Assembly (NCBI GenBank): GCA_000702245.1
Contig: KL370879.1
Location: 1 to 64,000, forward strand
Reading direction: 5' to 3'
DNA: 64,000 bases
From: Lachnospiraceae bacterium C6A11
Lineage (GTDB): Bacteria; Bacillota; Clostridia; Lachnospirales; Lachnospiraceae
The first letter of the stretch is position 1. The number at the start of each line of letters is the position of its first letter. The translations under genes and the position numbers were made by a program. A model generated the notes under the pieces. That model was not told where the DNA came from and searched no databases. It was given only the letters and a program-made list of their open reading frames with translations. Shown piece after piece: positions 1 to 8,086 of the stretch.

Positions 1-320
1 TACCGAAAAATATCAACTTAGTTATAGTCATACAGGTTATCCTTATGATAATGCCTGTATCGAATCATTTCATTCTCTCATAAAAAGGGAATGGCTTAAT
101 CGGTTTGCAATTGCAGACTATAATCAGGCTTATCGCCTTGTTTTTGAGTACATTGAGACTTTCTATAACACTGTAAGGTCTCATAGTCACTGCGACTATA
201 TGTCACCAAATGACTTTGAAAAACTGTATATGTATGTAGCAAATGATGGGATACAGAAAAAAGCAAGTTAACTTGAGAAATCTCCCATTTTAATTTGTAC
301 TAAATCTTGACAGAGGACCA
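1..320 (+). mobile_element. Right end of an IS3-family insertion sequence
   Basis: The 3' part of an IS3-family element enters from the left edge. It holds the end of the transposase gene and then the terminal sequence. The likely right tip is CTTGACAGAGGACCA ending at base 320. Read inwards it begins TGGTCCTCTGTCAAG, with the 5'-TG...CA-3' ends typical of IS3-family elements. The left end is outside the window, so the matching inverted repeat and the target duplication cannot be checked. The tip was placed from the terminal dinucleotide and from the break it makes in the adjoining small gene. Confidence 0.7.
2..271 (+). CDS. IS3-family transposase, C-terminal fragment
   Basis: This is the last 89 residues of a DDE transposase (OrfB-type, rve integrase core), open at the 5' side because the window starts inside it. 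The visible part reads SHTGYPYDNACIESFHSLIK, in which the Glu of ESFHSLIK is the third catalytic acid of the D-D-35-E triad. It is followed by the usual YNTVRSHSHCDYMSP tail, where the family normally has RxHxxLgYxSP. The protein would move the element by cut-and-paste or copy-out of its ends. Whether the whole gene is intact cannot be told from here. The stop is 49 bases before the inferred IS tip. Confidence 0.85.
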   Translation, partial: TEKYQLSYSHTGYPYDNACIESFHSLIKREWLNRFAIADYNQAYRLVFEYIETFYNTVRSHSHCDYMSPNDFEKLYMYVANDGIQKKAS

Positions 321-440
321 AACAACAGTTGAAGGTTCTTCTTCCTCATTTTTCTTTTTATCATAATTCATAGCTGCAGCTACGATTATTATGATCACAA
401 TCAGTATGATCATTCCCTTTTTACCACTTTTCTTTTTCAT
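300..440 (-). pseudogene. Small membrane protein gene cut by the IS end
   Basis: The reading frame gives 46 residues starting MKKKSGKKGM, with a strong GGGAGG ribosome site about 10 bases before the ATG at 440. A lysine-rich start is followed by a very hydrophobic stretch (about residues 10-24, ILIVIIIIVAAA) and then a charged KKKNEEEE segment. This looks like a short single-pass membrane protein. The last six residues, WSSVKI, and the stop are encoded by bases 300-320, the inferred inverted repeat of the IS. The native C-terminus has therefore probably been replaced by IS sequence. I do not recognise the family. It may still be translated as a truncated product. Confidence 0.55.
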
Positions 441-561
441 AATTCCATTCCTCCCTCTACGTAAATATATGTCTTTGAAATTACTACTGATTATTATTTT
501 ACTATATGCTTTGTTCGATTTGGTATGCACGGTGCATACAAACACAAAAAATATACACAAC

Positions 562-605
562 AAAAAACCCCACCCGAGTGGCGTTCCAAGCTCACCCGGA
601 TGGGG
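562..605 (-). terminator. Rho-independent terminator after ptsI
   Basis: Read on the minus strand, a GC-rich stem (CCCCATCCGGGTG against CACTCGGGTGGGG, with one G-T wobble) is followed by TTTTTTG. It ends the long sucrose/PTS transcript about 130 bases after the ptsI stop. Confidence 0.85.
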
Positions 606-626
606 CCGAATATATTAATTCGATAT

Positions 627-731
627 TATTCAGTTTTATCATGTATTCAGTTTTTCAAATATTCAGTGTATATTCAATTGTAGTATTCAATTGTAGTATT
701 CAATTATCATATTCAGTTGTATATGCAGTTG
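627..731. repeat. Short degenerate tandem repeat, eight units of TATTCAR type
   Basis: Eight copies of a TATTCA(G/A) core start at 627, 644, 660, 671, 684, 697, 710 and 722, spaced 11-17 bases. Two central units are identical 13-mers (TATTCAATTGTAG). The block fills the space between the ptsI stop and its terminator, so it lies in the 3' untranslated part of the transcript. The unit length is not a multiple of three and no frame stays open, so it is not coding. Confidence 0.7.
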
Positions 732-736
732 TCCCG

Positions 737-2383
737 CTATTTAGTTTTCTTGTACTCTTTCACATCGGTCTCGAGAACTATCTTCCTGATTGGAAGAATT
801 CTGCCCGGTGATACAGACAGCTCGTCGAAGCCCATTGCCAGGAACTCCTTAGTAAGTGACAGATCTGCTCCGAGCTCGCCGCAAATACCGGCCCACTTGC
901 CGTATTTATGTGCGGCATCAACAACCATCTGAAGCATCTTCAGAATAGCCGGATGATGCGGATCATAGAACCTGTCGAGTGACTGGTTCTGACGATCGAT
1001 AGCCAGCGTATACTGGGTCAGATCGTTTGTTCCGATACTGAAGAAGTCAACCTCCTTCGCCAGTTCCTCTGCAATGATTACAGATGCCGGAGTCTCTATC
1101 ATGATACCCATCTCAATATTCTTGTCGTATGCAAAGCCTTCGTCGTCAAGCTCAGCTTTGATGCCTGCAACTATCTCTTTGATCTCGAGCACCTCGTTAA
1201 CCGAGATGATCATAGGAAACATGATGGATACCTTACCATAAGCCGAAGCCCTGAGTATTGCCCGGAGCTGCGTCTTAAATACTTCCGGTCTGGTCAGGCA
1301 TATTCTTATAGCTCTAAGTCCGAGAGCAGGATTCTCCTCCTCCGGAAGCTTGAAATAATCCGCCTGCTTATCAGCACCGATATCAAGTGTACGTATGATG
1401 ACCTTCTTGCCAGCCATAGTCTCTGCAACGGTCTTATATATCGCAAACTGCTCTTCCTCTGTCGGATAATCCTCCGAACCGAGGTAGATGAATTCGGATC
1501 TGAAAAGTCCGATACCGCCTGCGTCATTCTTTATTACGAGTGCCAGATCCTTTGTATTTCCGATGTTTGCGTAAATATTAATCCTCTGACCGTCGAGAGT
1601 AATATTCTCTTTACCCTTCAGCTGCTCAAGAAGCGCCTTCTTCTCAAGCTCCTCATTTAGAAGCTTTGTTTTAACTGCGAGTGTCTCTTCATCAGGATCA
1701 ACATAAACCTTGCCTTCAAAGCCGTCAACTATCGCCATCCTGCCGTTAATCTCATCATCCAGCGGGATATCTGTCCCTATCATTGCAGGTATGCTCATAG
1801 TCTTGGCAAGGATTGCTGTATGGCTGTTTGCCGATCCATGAACCGTAACGAAGGAAAGTATCTTATCCTTATCAAGCTGTACCGTCTCAGAAGGTGCAAG
1901 ATCGTCGGCAACTATGATAACAGCTTCATCGGAAGCTATCTCAGCCGCGCCTCCTCCGGAAAGGACGGTGATAAGTCTCTCTGAAACATCCTTTACATCC
2001 GCAGCTCTTCCTCTGAAATACTCGTCCTCCATATTTGAGAACATCTCAGCGAAATTGTCTCCGGTCTGCGCAACAGCGAATTCCGCATTCACCATCTGCG
2101 TTGTAATGATATTTTCAACCGAATCTACGTAATCCTCATCCTCGAGCATCATCTGGTGAGCTTCGAAGATCTCGGCACTTGCCTCGCCAACCTCTTTGCA
2201 AGCCTTCTCATAGAGGGCCTGAAGCTGTGCGATGGCTTCTTCCTTGGCAGCATGGTATCTTGCGATCTCTGCTGAAGCGTCCTCAATCTTATTTCTCTTA
2301 ACCTGCTGCTGGTCCTTTTTATATAAGCTGATGTGTCCGATAGCTATGCCCCCGAACACCGCCTTGCCACTATATATCACCAT
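737..2383 (-). CDS. ptsI: PTS Enzyme I (phosphoenolpyruvate-protein phosphotransferase)
   Basis: Cytoplasmic Enzyme I takes phosphate from PEP onto a histidine and passes it to HPr, the first step of every PTS sugar uptake. The protein has 548 residues, within the family range. The phosphohistidine is His188 in GSANSHTAILA (the family usually has GGxTSHTAI). The PEP-binding barrel shows GLFRSEFIYLG near 292, RTLDIGADKQ near 331, SIGTNDLTQY near 449 and the catalytic Cys501 in GICGELGAD. The start at 2383 follows AAGGAGG. It is the last gene of the sucrose operon, 33 bases after the sucrose hydrolase, and not in a separate ptsHI operon. That placement is unusual and suggests that PTS flux depends on sucrose induction unless another copy exists elsewhere. 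Confidence 0.95.
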   Translation of the reverse strand: MVIYSGKAVFGGIAIGHISLYKKDQQQVKRNKIEDASAEIARYHAAKEEAIAQLQALYEKACKEVGEASAEIFEAHQMMLEDEDYVDSVENIITTQMVNAEFAVAQTGDNFAEMFSNMEDEYFRGRAADVKDVSERLITVLSGGGAAEIASDEAVIIVADDLAPSETVQLDKDKILSFVTVHGSANSHTAILAKTMSIPAMIGTDIPLDDEINGRMAIVDGFEGKVYVDPDEETLAVKTKLLNEELEKKALLEQLKGKENITLDGQRINIYANIGNTKDLALVIKNDAGGIGLFRSEFIYLGSEDYPTEEEQFAIYKTVAETMAGKKVIIRTLDIGADKQADYFKLPEEENPALGLRAIRICLTRPEVFKTQLRAILRASAYGKVSIMFPMIISVNEVLEIKEIVAGIKAELDDEGFAYDKNIEMGIMIETPASVIIAEELAKEVDFFSIGTNDLTQYTLAIDRQNQSLDRFYDPHHPAILKMLQMVVDAAHKYGKWAGICGELGADLSLTKEFLAMGFDELSVSPGRILPIRKIVLETDVKEYKKTK

Positions 2384-2416
2384 TCTCCGTAATCCTCCTT
2401 CTCCTTCTAAGAAAAG

Positions 2417-3898
2417 CTACACAAGGAACTGCTCTTTAATAGCTCTCTTCATGCTCCACATCTTAGTAAACGAATCACCTGTAACGCTGCAGAAATGCTC
2501 ACTCTCCAGAGGAAATACCCTGCTGGTAAATACAGCATCCCCGTCGTTCACGAAAATCTCTATCGAACTGCTGTCGATAAATATCCTAAGATGCGAAAGC
2601 CCGTTCTCCAAAGGCCTTTCCCTTACCTCACCGTCATCACAGTTGAACCTCTGCTTCATACCGCTCCTGTCAACGCTGATCATAGTCTGATCCTCATTAC
2701 AGCTGATATGTATGCCGCCTTCTCCGTTCTCATCAGCAAATACATTTACAGAATGCGCTCCCTTTCGGCAGTCAATTTCGATCTCTGCCGCTCTCGGAAG
2801 CTTAAATGCGCCATTAATGTTACACTCCGTATCAAGTCTTTCATCCCTGAGCTTTCGTATTTCAGGAAGCGGTTTCTGAATAAGCCTTCTTCCTCTCACG
2901 GTAAGCTCTCTCGGAAGAGTCAGGCACCCCGACCAGTCCTCTTCGTCTGTAGGATAAGCAGCATCCGGAAGCCCCATCCATGCGATAAGTATCGCCTTAT
3001 CCTTGTCCTGGATATTATTTGCGCAGGCTGCCGCATAAGAGTCAAAGCCGAAATCAAGCACATGAAACTGTCCTTCCGGGAAGAAGGTCAGCTTGTCCCA
3101 ATCCATAAAGCCGAGAATATATCCATTATGATGCTGGCTGTTCCCGCGTCCCGGAATCGTCAGATGCTGCGGACAGAAAAGGAGTACATCCTTTCCGCCG
3201 ATATGCTCTATGGTCGGACATTCCCACATATCGCCAAAGTTTTCAAAGCCCGGTACCTTCAGTTCACTCAGGAAATTCCAGCCGCGCTGCAGGTCATCAG
3301 AGCTATAGATAAGTGCACAGCCTCTGTTATCCTTCGTCTTGGCTCCTATCATCAGATAATAAATATTACTGCCTTCTCTGATGATTATCTTCGGATCTCT
3401 CTGATGCTCCGTATAGTTCGGGTTCTCACCGAATAGAGGAAGCGGATATTTCTCAACCCAGCCATCCTTTGAAAGCCTTGCAAGGCAAGTGTATGCATGT
3501 CTGGTCCAGTCCTCATCTCTGTGATTTCCTGTATAATACAGATATATCTTATCATCTATCGGCATGGCCGAGCCTGAGTAAACGCCCTTATTATCATATC
3601 CGTCTCCCTGGTCAGGAATCAGGCACAGCCCGAGATTCTTCCAGGTAACAAGATCTGTCGACACGATATGATACCAATGCTTCAGCCCGTGAACAGCACC
3701 CCATGGACACCACTGATAAAAGAGATGCCACTTATTATCGTGCCAGACAAAGCCATTCGGGTCATTCATAAGACCGGTTACCGCCTGATTATGATACGTC
3801 TGCCTGTATTCAGATTCCTTAATCTTCTCATAAAGAGGCAGAAGCTCCTGAGGATCACGAAGAGACCTGTATTTTTCTTCTCTTGTCCATTCTCTCAT
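2417..3898 (-). CDS. scrB: Sucrose-6-phosphate hydrolase (GH32)
   Basis: This intracellular glycoside hydrolase family 32 enzyme splits sucrose-6-phosphate from the PTS into glucose-6-phosphate and fructose. It has 493 residues and no signal peptide. The five-blade propeller begins with GLMNDPNGF, where Asp46 is the nucleophile. Asp168 in the RDP motif stabilises the transition state and Glu226 in MWECPTI is the acid/base. A C-terminal beta-sandwich follows. The start at 3898 has GGAGGTG upstream. It lies 35 bases after the fructokinase gene and 33 before ptsI, so the three are cotranscribed. Substrate assignment to the phosphorylated form is inferred from the adjacent EIIBCA. Free sucrose or short fructans remain possible substrates. 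Confidence 0.93.
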   Translation of the reverse strand: MREWTREEKYRSLRDPQELLPLYEKIKESEYRQTYHNQAVTGLMNDPNGFVWHDNKWHLFYQWCPWGAVHGLKHWYHIVSTDLVTWKNLGLCLIPDQGDGYDNKGVYSGSAMPIDDKIYLYYTGNHRDEDWTRHAYTCLARLSKDGWVEKYPLPLFGENPNYTEHQRDPKIIIREGSNIYYLMIGAKTKDNRGCALIYSSDDLQRGWNFLSELKVPGFENFGDMWECPTIEHIGGKDVLLFCPQHLTIPGRGNSQHHNGYILGFMDWDKLTFFPEGQFHVLDFGFDSYAAACANNIQDKDKAILIAWMGLPDAAYPTDEEDWSGCLTLPRELTVRGRRLIQKPLPEIRKLRDERLDTECNINGAFKLPRAAEIEIDCRKGAHSVNVFADENGEGGIHISCNEDQTMISVDRSGMKQRFNCDDGEVRERPLENGLSHLRIFIDSSSIEIFVNDGDAVFTSRVFPLESEHFCSVTGDSFTKMWSMKRAIKEQFLV

Positions 3899-3933
3899 AT
3901 GCTGACACCTCCAACGATTCCCGCTACACTCTC

Positions 3934-4818
3934 TTAGAAAAATCTTGTTTCCTGCTCAGCATTCATTGCAAGCTTCACAGCACCCATTATGCCCTGATCA
4001 TCATTTAAGCCTGCCGGGCAGATATAGGAATCCATATCCTTAAGCTCCTTGGTAACGATGTAGCCGTTTATCTTCTCAAGAACTTTCTCTCTGATGAGTG
4101 GAAAAAGCTGCATCTGATGCATAACTCCTCCGCCAAGAATTATCTTCTGCGGACTTAGGATAAATACAAGGTTGGTGATTGCCTGAGCTATATACTCGCT
4201 CTCAAGCTCCCAAACCTCGTCCCTGTCTACAAGATCCTTGCCCGGAGTGCCCCATCTGTCGCTGATTGCAGGACCTGCGGCCATTCCTTCCAGACAATTA
4301 CCGTGGAAAGGACATTTGCCCGGATAATCATCACCCGGTGCAGGCACAAGGCCCATATGGCCCATCTCAGGATGAAGCATGCCATGAACTATATTACCAC
4401 CCGAAAGGATACCACCGCCAACGCCTGTACCAATAGTTATATAAACCACATCGGTAAGTCCCTGGGCACTGCCCCAGGTAACCTCGCCGAGTAGTGAACC
4501 GTTAACGTCTGTATCAAAACCTATCGGTACACCCAGTTCTTCCTTCAAAGCACCGACAATATCATAGTCAGCCCACGCAAGCTTAGGAGTCTTCAATATA
4601 TGACCGTAATCAGGCGAAGACTTGTCAACACAGATAGGTCCGAAACATGCAACACCCAGTGCTGCAATATTCTTCCTCTTAAAATAATCAGTTATAGCCG
4701 GCATAGTCTCTTCCGGAGTAATCGTAGGAACAGATATCTGTTCAAGTATCTTTCCCTCTTCATTACCTATAGCACAGACCATCTTAGTCCCGCCGGCTTC
4801 AAGTGCTCCGTATATCAT
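3934..4818 (-). CDS. scrK: ROK-family fructokinase
   Basis: This ATP-dependent kinase phosphorylates the fructose freed by sucrose-6-phosphate hydrolase to fructose-6-phosphate. The protein has 294 residues. It has the ROK start GALEAGGTKMVCAIG (phosphate loop), a TIGTGVGGG stretch, and the metal site HPEMGHMGLVP followed by CPFHGNCLEG, the Zn-binding His/Cys set of ROK kinases. The adenosine motif IILGGGVMHQ is near the C-terminus. The single-domain length and EAGGTK start match the YdhR/GmuE/ScrK fructokinase branch more than glucokinases. It sits 33 bases downstream of ptsH and 35 upstream of scrB, consistent with a dedicated sucrose role. Use on mannose cannot be excluded. Confidence 0.9.
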   Translation of the reverse strand: MIYGALEAGGTKMVCAIGNEEGKILEQISVPTITPEETMPAITDYFKRKNIAALGVACFGPICVDKSSPDYGHILKTPKLAWADYDIVGALKEELGVPIGFDTDVNGSLLGEVTWGSAQGLTDVVYITIGTGVGGGILSGGNIVHGMLHPEMGHMGLVPAPGDDYPGKCPFHGNCLEGMAAGPAISDRWGTPGKDLVDRDEVWELESEYIAQAITNLVFILSPQKIILGGGVMHQMQLFPLIREKVLEKINGYIVTKELKDMDSYICPAGLNDDQGIMGAVKLAMNAEQETRFF

Positions 4819-4851
4819 AATCTATTTCCTTTCCTAAAGAACGTATGTATT

Positions 4852-5109
4852 TTAGAGATTCTCTGCAAGGAATTTCTCGATAGCTGCAGCTGCTGCTTCT
4901 TCGTCATCGCCTTCAACCTGAACAGTGATCTCATCACCCTTAAGGATACCCATACCCATAAGCTTCATAAGAGATGTAGCCTTGCTGCTCTTATCGCCCT
5001 TAATGATTGTTATAGTACTTGCATACTGCTTAGCTTCCTTAACCAGAAGACCTGCCGGACGTGCGTGGATACCTACTTCATCTGTGATAACATACTTAAA
5101 TTCTTTCAT
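4852..5109 (-). CDS. ptsH: PTS phosphocarrier protein HPr
   Basis: This 85-residue HPr carries phosphate from Enzyme I to the EIIA domain. The active-site histidine is His15 in GIHARPAG. Ser46 in KATSLMKLMG occupies the position phosphorylated by HPr kinase in Firmicutes, so the protein can probably also act as a CcpA co-repressor. The length and the glycine-rich MGMGILKGDEI turn are typical. A perfect AGGAGG precedes the ATG. It is encoded inside the sucrose operon between the EIIBCA gene and fructokinase, separated from the former by a 104-base spacer with two hairpins that may set the relative expression of this small carrier. Confidence 0.95.
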   Translation of the reverse strand: MKEFKYVITDEVGIHARPAGLLVKEAKQYASTITIIKGDKSSKATSLMKLMGMGILKGDEITVQVEGDDEEAAAAAIEKFLAENL

Positions 5110-5170
5110 TGTGTTTTCCTCCTGTTTTTATTATTTATCATCCGGCTTCACTCCGGATACTTTTATATCA

Positions 5171-5203
5171 TCCTGCCGGAGTTAATTCGTCTCTCCGGCA
5201 GGA
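5171..5203 (-). other. Intercistronic hairpin between the EII gene and ptsH
   Basis: Perfect 11-base arms (TCCTGCCGGAG and CTCCGGCAGGA) surround an 11-base loop just after the EIIBCA stop. A second, 6-base stem (ATCCGG/CCGGAT) lies at 5140-5158. Neither has a T-run on the transcribed strand, so they are unlikely to be full terminators. Transcript stabilisation, processing or partial attenuation is more likely. Confidence 0.6.
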
Positions 5204-5213
5204 AACTATACTG

Positions 5214-7166
5214 TTAAATATCTCCGAACTTTACATCATCATAATCGTCGCTGTTTGTTAGAAGAACAACTACTGTATCAGGGTGGCCTGCAGCTTTGAT
5301 CTTCTCGATATCGAATTCCATAAGCTTTTGGCCCTTTGTAACCTTATCGCCTTCCTCAACGAAGGTCTTGAAGCCGTCTCCCTTCATCTCAACCGTATCA
5401 ACTCCGACATGGATCAGGAGCTCCTGATCCTCAGCACCTGTGATACCGATTGCATGCTTACTGTCTGCAACTGATGATATTTCACCGTCATAAGGTGCAA
5501 ATACAACACCTTCCGAAGGCACAACTCCTATACCTTGTCCGAGAGCGCCTGAAGCGAAGGTCGGATCCGGTATTTCTGTATAAGGAATAACCTTGCCCGG
5601 TGTAGGAAGTGCTATCTCTCCTGCTGAGCTGCTGATAACAGTCTTCTTTGTGACTTCTTCGCCGGATGCCTTTACAGCACCTGGAAGCTCACAAGCCTCT
5701 CCGGCTCCTGCAGCAGCCTTCTCAGCAACATCTCCTCCGCCTTCAGCCGGTTCTTCCTTCCATACGAACCATGTAAGTATGAATGCAACGCCGCCGGCGA
5801 TCAGAAGAAGTATCGTATATAGAAGCTGATTGTCAATCGTCAGATATCCCGGGATACCCGTAACACCGTATGATTTAGCACCTATTCCGGTTATGGCACC
5901 GAATACAGCACCTGCTGCACCACCTGCCATACCACAAAGGAAAGGCTTCATGAATCTGAAGTTAACACCGAATATTGCAGGCTCTGTGATACCGAGTGCT
6001 GCTGAAAGCGAAGAAGGAACCGCTACAGACTTTGTTCTCATATTTCTTGCCTTGATACCAACTGCAAGGCAGGCACCAAACTGTGCAAAGTTTGCTGCTG
6101 ATGCGATCGGCATCCAGGTATTAAGCTTGGCCGCACTCGACAACATTCCGGCCTCGATAACGTTATACATATGATGGAGACCCATGACTACCGTGAGCGG
6201 ATAAATAGCTCCCATGATCATTGCTCCGAATACATTCTTAACAAGAATCTTTGCTCCGTCGAGAACCCAGTTCTCAAGCTGTGCAAATATAGGTCCGATA
6301 ACTATAAAGGTTGCAAGTGCTGTAACAAATACAGTTACCAGCGGAACTATAAAGAGGTCGAGCATCTCAGGGGTATGCTTATGCAGCCATTTTTCAATCT
6401 TACACATCAGCCATACTGCTATAACTACCGGAATAACGTGTCCTTGGTAGCCGTGTCTTGAGATTGAACCCAGTGTGTATCCGCCAATTTTGAGATTACC
6501 GAAGAGATTCCATGTAGGTATCTTACCGGTGGTTATACCGAAGAAGCTGTTAATAGCCTCTTCACTACCAACGTTCCAACCATTAAGAAGTCCACCATGG
6601 ATCATAAGAAGACCGATAACGGCGCCGAGGAACTGGTTGCCTCCAAATACTCTTGCCGCACTGACTGCAACGATGACCGGCAGGAATGCAAAAGCTGTAT
6701 TTGCTACCATGTCGAGGAAACCGTACCAGTCAGACCCCTCGAAGGATGGTATGAATTTACCAAGTGCCTCTACAAGTCCCATCATAAGACCTGATGCAAC
6801 GATTGCAGGCAGGATAGGTACAAATACATCACCGATAGACTTCAGCGCTCTCTTCCATACTGGCTGCTGCGCAGCAGCTGCCGCCTTGACATCATCCTTT
6901 GTCGCAGCTGACATTCCGGTCACAGCAAGGAATTCGTCGTAAACCTTGTTAACAGTTCCTGTTCCGATGATAAGCTGGAGCTGTCCGTTATTCTCGAACA
7001 TTCCCTTAACACCTTCGACATTTTCAAGAGCAGACTTTTTTATTTTTCCGTTATCCTTGATAACAAGCCTGAGTCTTGTAGCGCAATGCGCTGCTTGAGC
7101 AACATTTTCTCGTCCGCCTATATTGGCAACGATCTCTTCTGCACATTTTCTGTAATCTAGTGCCAT
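5214..7166 (-). CDS. scrA: PTS sucrose-type transporter, EIIBCA fusion
   Basis: This membrane permease takes up and phosphorylates a glucoside, here most likely sucrose, giving sucrose-6-phosphate in the cytoplasm. All three domains are in one 650-residue chain. EIIB covers about 1-85 with the phosphocysteine Cys28 in AAHCATRLRLV. EIIC covers about 105-470 with many hydrophobic segments. EIIA covers about 510-650 with the phosphohistidine His586 in LLIHVGVDTVEMKG. The EIIB-EIIC-EIIA order is that of the sucrose/beta-glucoside/trehalose branch. Sucrose is chosen because the next genes are fructokinase and GH32. The start follows GGAGGCGG. A consensus promoter and a LacI/CcpA-type operator lie directly upstream. 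Confidence 0.9.
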   Translation of the reverse strand: MALDYRKCAEEIVANIGGRENVAQAAHCATRLRLVIKDNGKIKKSALENVEGVKGMFENNGQLQLIIGTGTVNKVYDEFLAVTGMSAATKDDVKAAAAAQQPVWKRALKSIGDVFVPILPAIVASGLMMGLVEALGKFIPSFEGSDWYGFLDMVANTAFAFLPVIVAVSAARVFGGNQFLGAVIGLLMIHGGLLNGWNVGSEEAINSFFGITTGKIPTWNLFGNLKIGGYTLGSISRHGYQGHVIPVVIAVWLMCKIEKWLHKHTPEMLDLFIVPLVTVFVTALATFIVIGPIFAQLENWVLDGAKILVKNVFGAMIMGAIYPLTVVMGLHHMYNVIEAGMLSSAAKLNTWMPIASAANFAQFGACLAVGIKARNMRTKSVAVPSSLSAALGITEPAIFGVNFRFMKPFLCGMAGGAAGAVFGAITGIGAKSYGVTGIPGYLTIDNQLLYTILLLIAGGVAFILTWFVWKEEPAEGGGDVAEKAAAGAGEACELPGAVKASGEEVTKKTVISSSAGEIALPTPGKVIPYTEIPDPTFASGALGQGIGVVPSEGVVFAPYDGEISSVADSKHAIGITGAEDQELLIHVGVDTVEMKGDGFKTFVEEGDKVTKGQKLMEFDIEKIKAAGHPDTVVVLLTNSDDYDDVKFGDI

Positions 7167-7190
7167 CTTTCCGCCTCCTTTTGTAAAACA

Positions 7191-7208
7191 ATTGTAATCG
7201 TTTACAAT
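7191..7208 (-). promoter_or_regulatory. LacI/CcpA-type operator of the EII operon
   Basis: The site reads ATTGTAAACGATTACAAT on the minus strand. Its seven-base arms are perfect (ATTGTAA/TTACAAT). It lies just downstream of the -10 box, a repressing position. The sequence also fits the catabolite-responsive element pattern TGWNANCGNTNWCA, so either the local LacI regulator or CcpA (or both) could bind. Confidence 0.8.
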
Positions 7209-7216
7209 ACACTTTC

Positions 7217-7245
7217 ATTATATTTTATAAAATAATATTTTGCAA
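7217..7245 (-). promoter_or_regulatory. Sigma-A promoter of the EII-ptsH-scrK-scrB-ptsI operon
   Basis: On the minus strand TTGCAA (7240-7245) is separated by 17 bases from a perfect TATAAT (7217-7222). The operator at 7191-7208 follows within a few bases of the expected start of transcription. Confidence 0.8.
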
Positions 7246-7264
7246 GAAACATTTAATTAATATT

Positions 7265-8083
7265 TCAGCATAGATTAAGCATTTCAAATGCTTTCAGCAG
7301 CCCATCATCATCAACCGACGGACATACCATATCAGAAACTTTCTTCAGGGCTTCTGCGCCATTCTCCATACAAACGCTCTTGCCTACGGTCTGGATCATT
7401 TCGAGATCATTCATACTGTCCCCGAAGCCATAGGTGTCTTCTATTCCTACGCCAAAATGTTCGGCTATAAGTCTTACTCCCAGACCCTTATCAAACTTTC
7501 TGTTAACAAGCTCTCCGTTCAGGCAATTATGAGCTTTGACCTCCTGCAGTACAAAAGTAAAATCCTTCTCAAGCAGGCTTCTTGCTTTATCAAGCTGCTT
7601 CATTTCGGTACACATGATAACGACTTTATATATCGGACTGCCGTCATATTCATGCATCGGCTTTATTCCCAGATTCTCGGAAAGCGCCTTCCTCCAGCGC
7701 TCTATCTCGCTGTTTCCCTCACCCTGCTGTGATAGGAAGTCTCCCATATTTTCGTCACCCCAGGAGCCGTCCTTCGCTTCAATTGTGCAAAATACACCGA
7801 ATTCATGAAGTGCTTTCAGCGCGGTGTCTCTCTGCTCATCTGTCATCGGGCAATCATAAAGCACTTCATCTCCGACAGTAACATAACCGCCGCTGCTGCC
7901 AACCACACCGTCAAAATCGTATTTGAGAAGAGGTCTCAGCATATCCAGATTTCTTCCGGTGCACAGAAACACTTTGTTTCCCTTTTCCTGCGCTCCTTTT
8001 ATTGCTTTTAGAGCACTTTCGGGCGGGGTATTCTCACCCGGTCTCGTAAGCGTACCATCAATATCTACGAAAATAAGCTTCAT
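7265..8083 (-). CDS. HAD-family phosphatase, Cof/SPP-like (type IIB)
   Basis: This 272-residue hydrolase belongs to the haloacid dehalogenase superfamily, Cof-like subfamily. Motif I is VDIDGTLT at residues 5-12 (the first Asp is the nucleophile). Motif II is near FLCTGRN. The C-terminal motif GFGDSMNDLEM holds the Mg-binding acids. The cap is the alpha/beta type between motifs II and III. The gene starts 3 bases after the LacI-family stop and uses an AAGGGGG site inside that gene, so the two are translationally coupled. Cof-type enzymes act on sugar phosphates or flavin intermediates, and plant and cyanobacterial sucrose-phosphate phosphatase is a related branch. A role on sucrose-6-phosphate or another sugar phosphate is plausible here but not shown. 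Confidence 0.85.
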   Translation of the reverse strand: MKLIFVDIDGTLTRPGENTPPESALKAIKGAQEKGNKVFLCTGRNLDMLRPLLKYDFDGVVGSSGGYVTVGDEVLYDCPMTDEQRDTALKALHEFGVFCTIEAKDGSWGDENMGDFLSQQGEGNSEIERWRKALSENLGIKPMHEYDGSPIYKVVIMCTEMKQLDKARSLLEKDFTFVLQEVKAHNCLNGELVNRKFDKGLGVRLIAEHFGVGIEDTYGFGDSMNDLEMIQTVGKSVCMENGAEALKKVSDMVCPSVDDDGLLKAFEMLNLC

Positions 8084-8086
8084 CTA

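Noticed and set aside
2495-3436. A 313-codon plus-strand open frame opposite the sucrose hydrolase
   Set aside because: It lies wholly inside the GH32 gene, has no family-like motifs, no ribosome site and a composition typical of an antisense frame.
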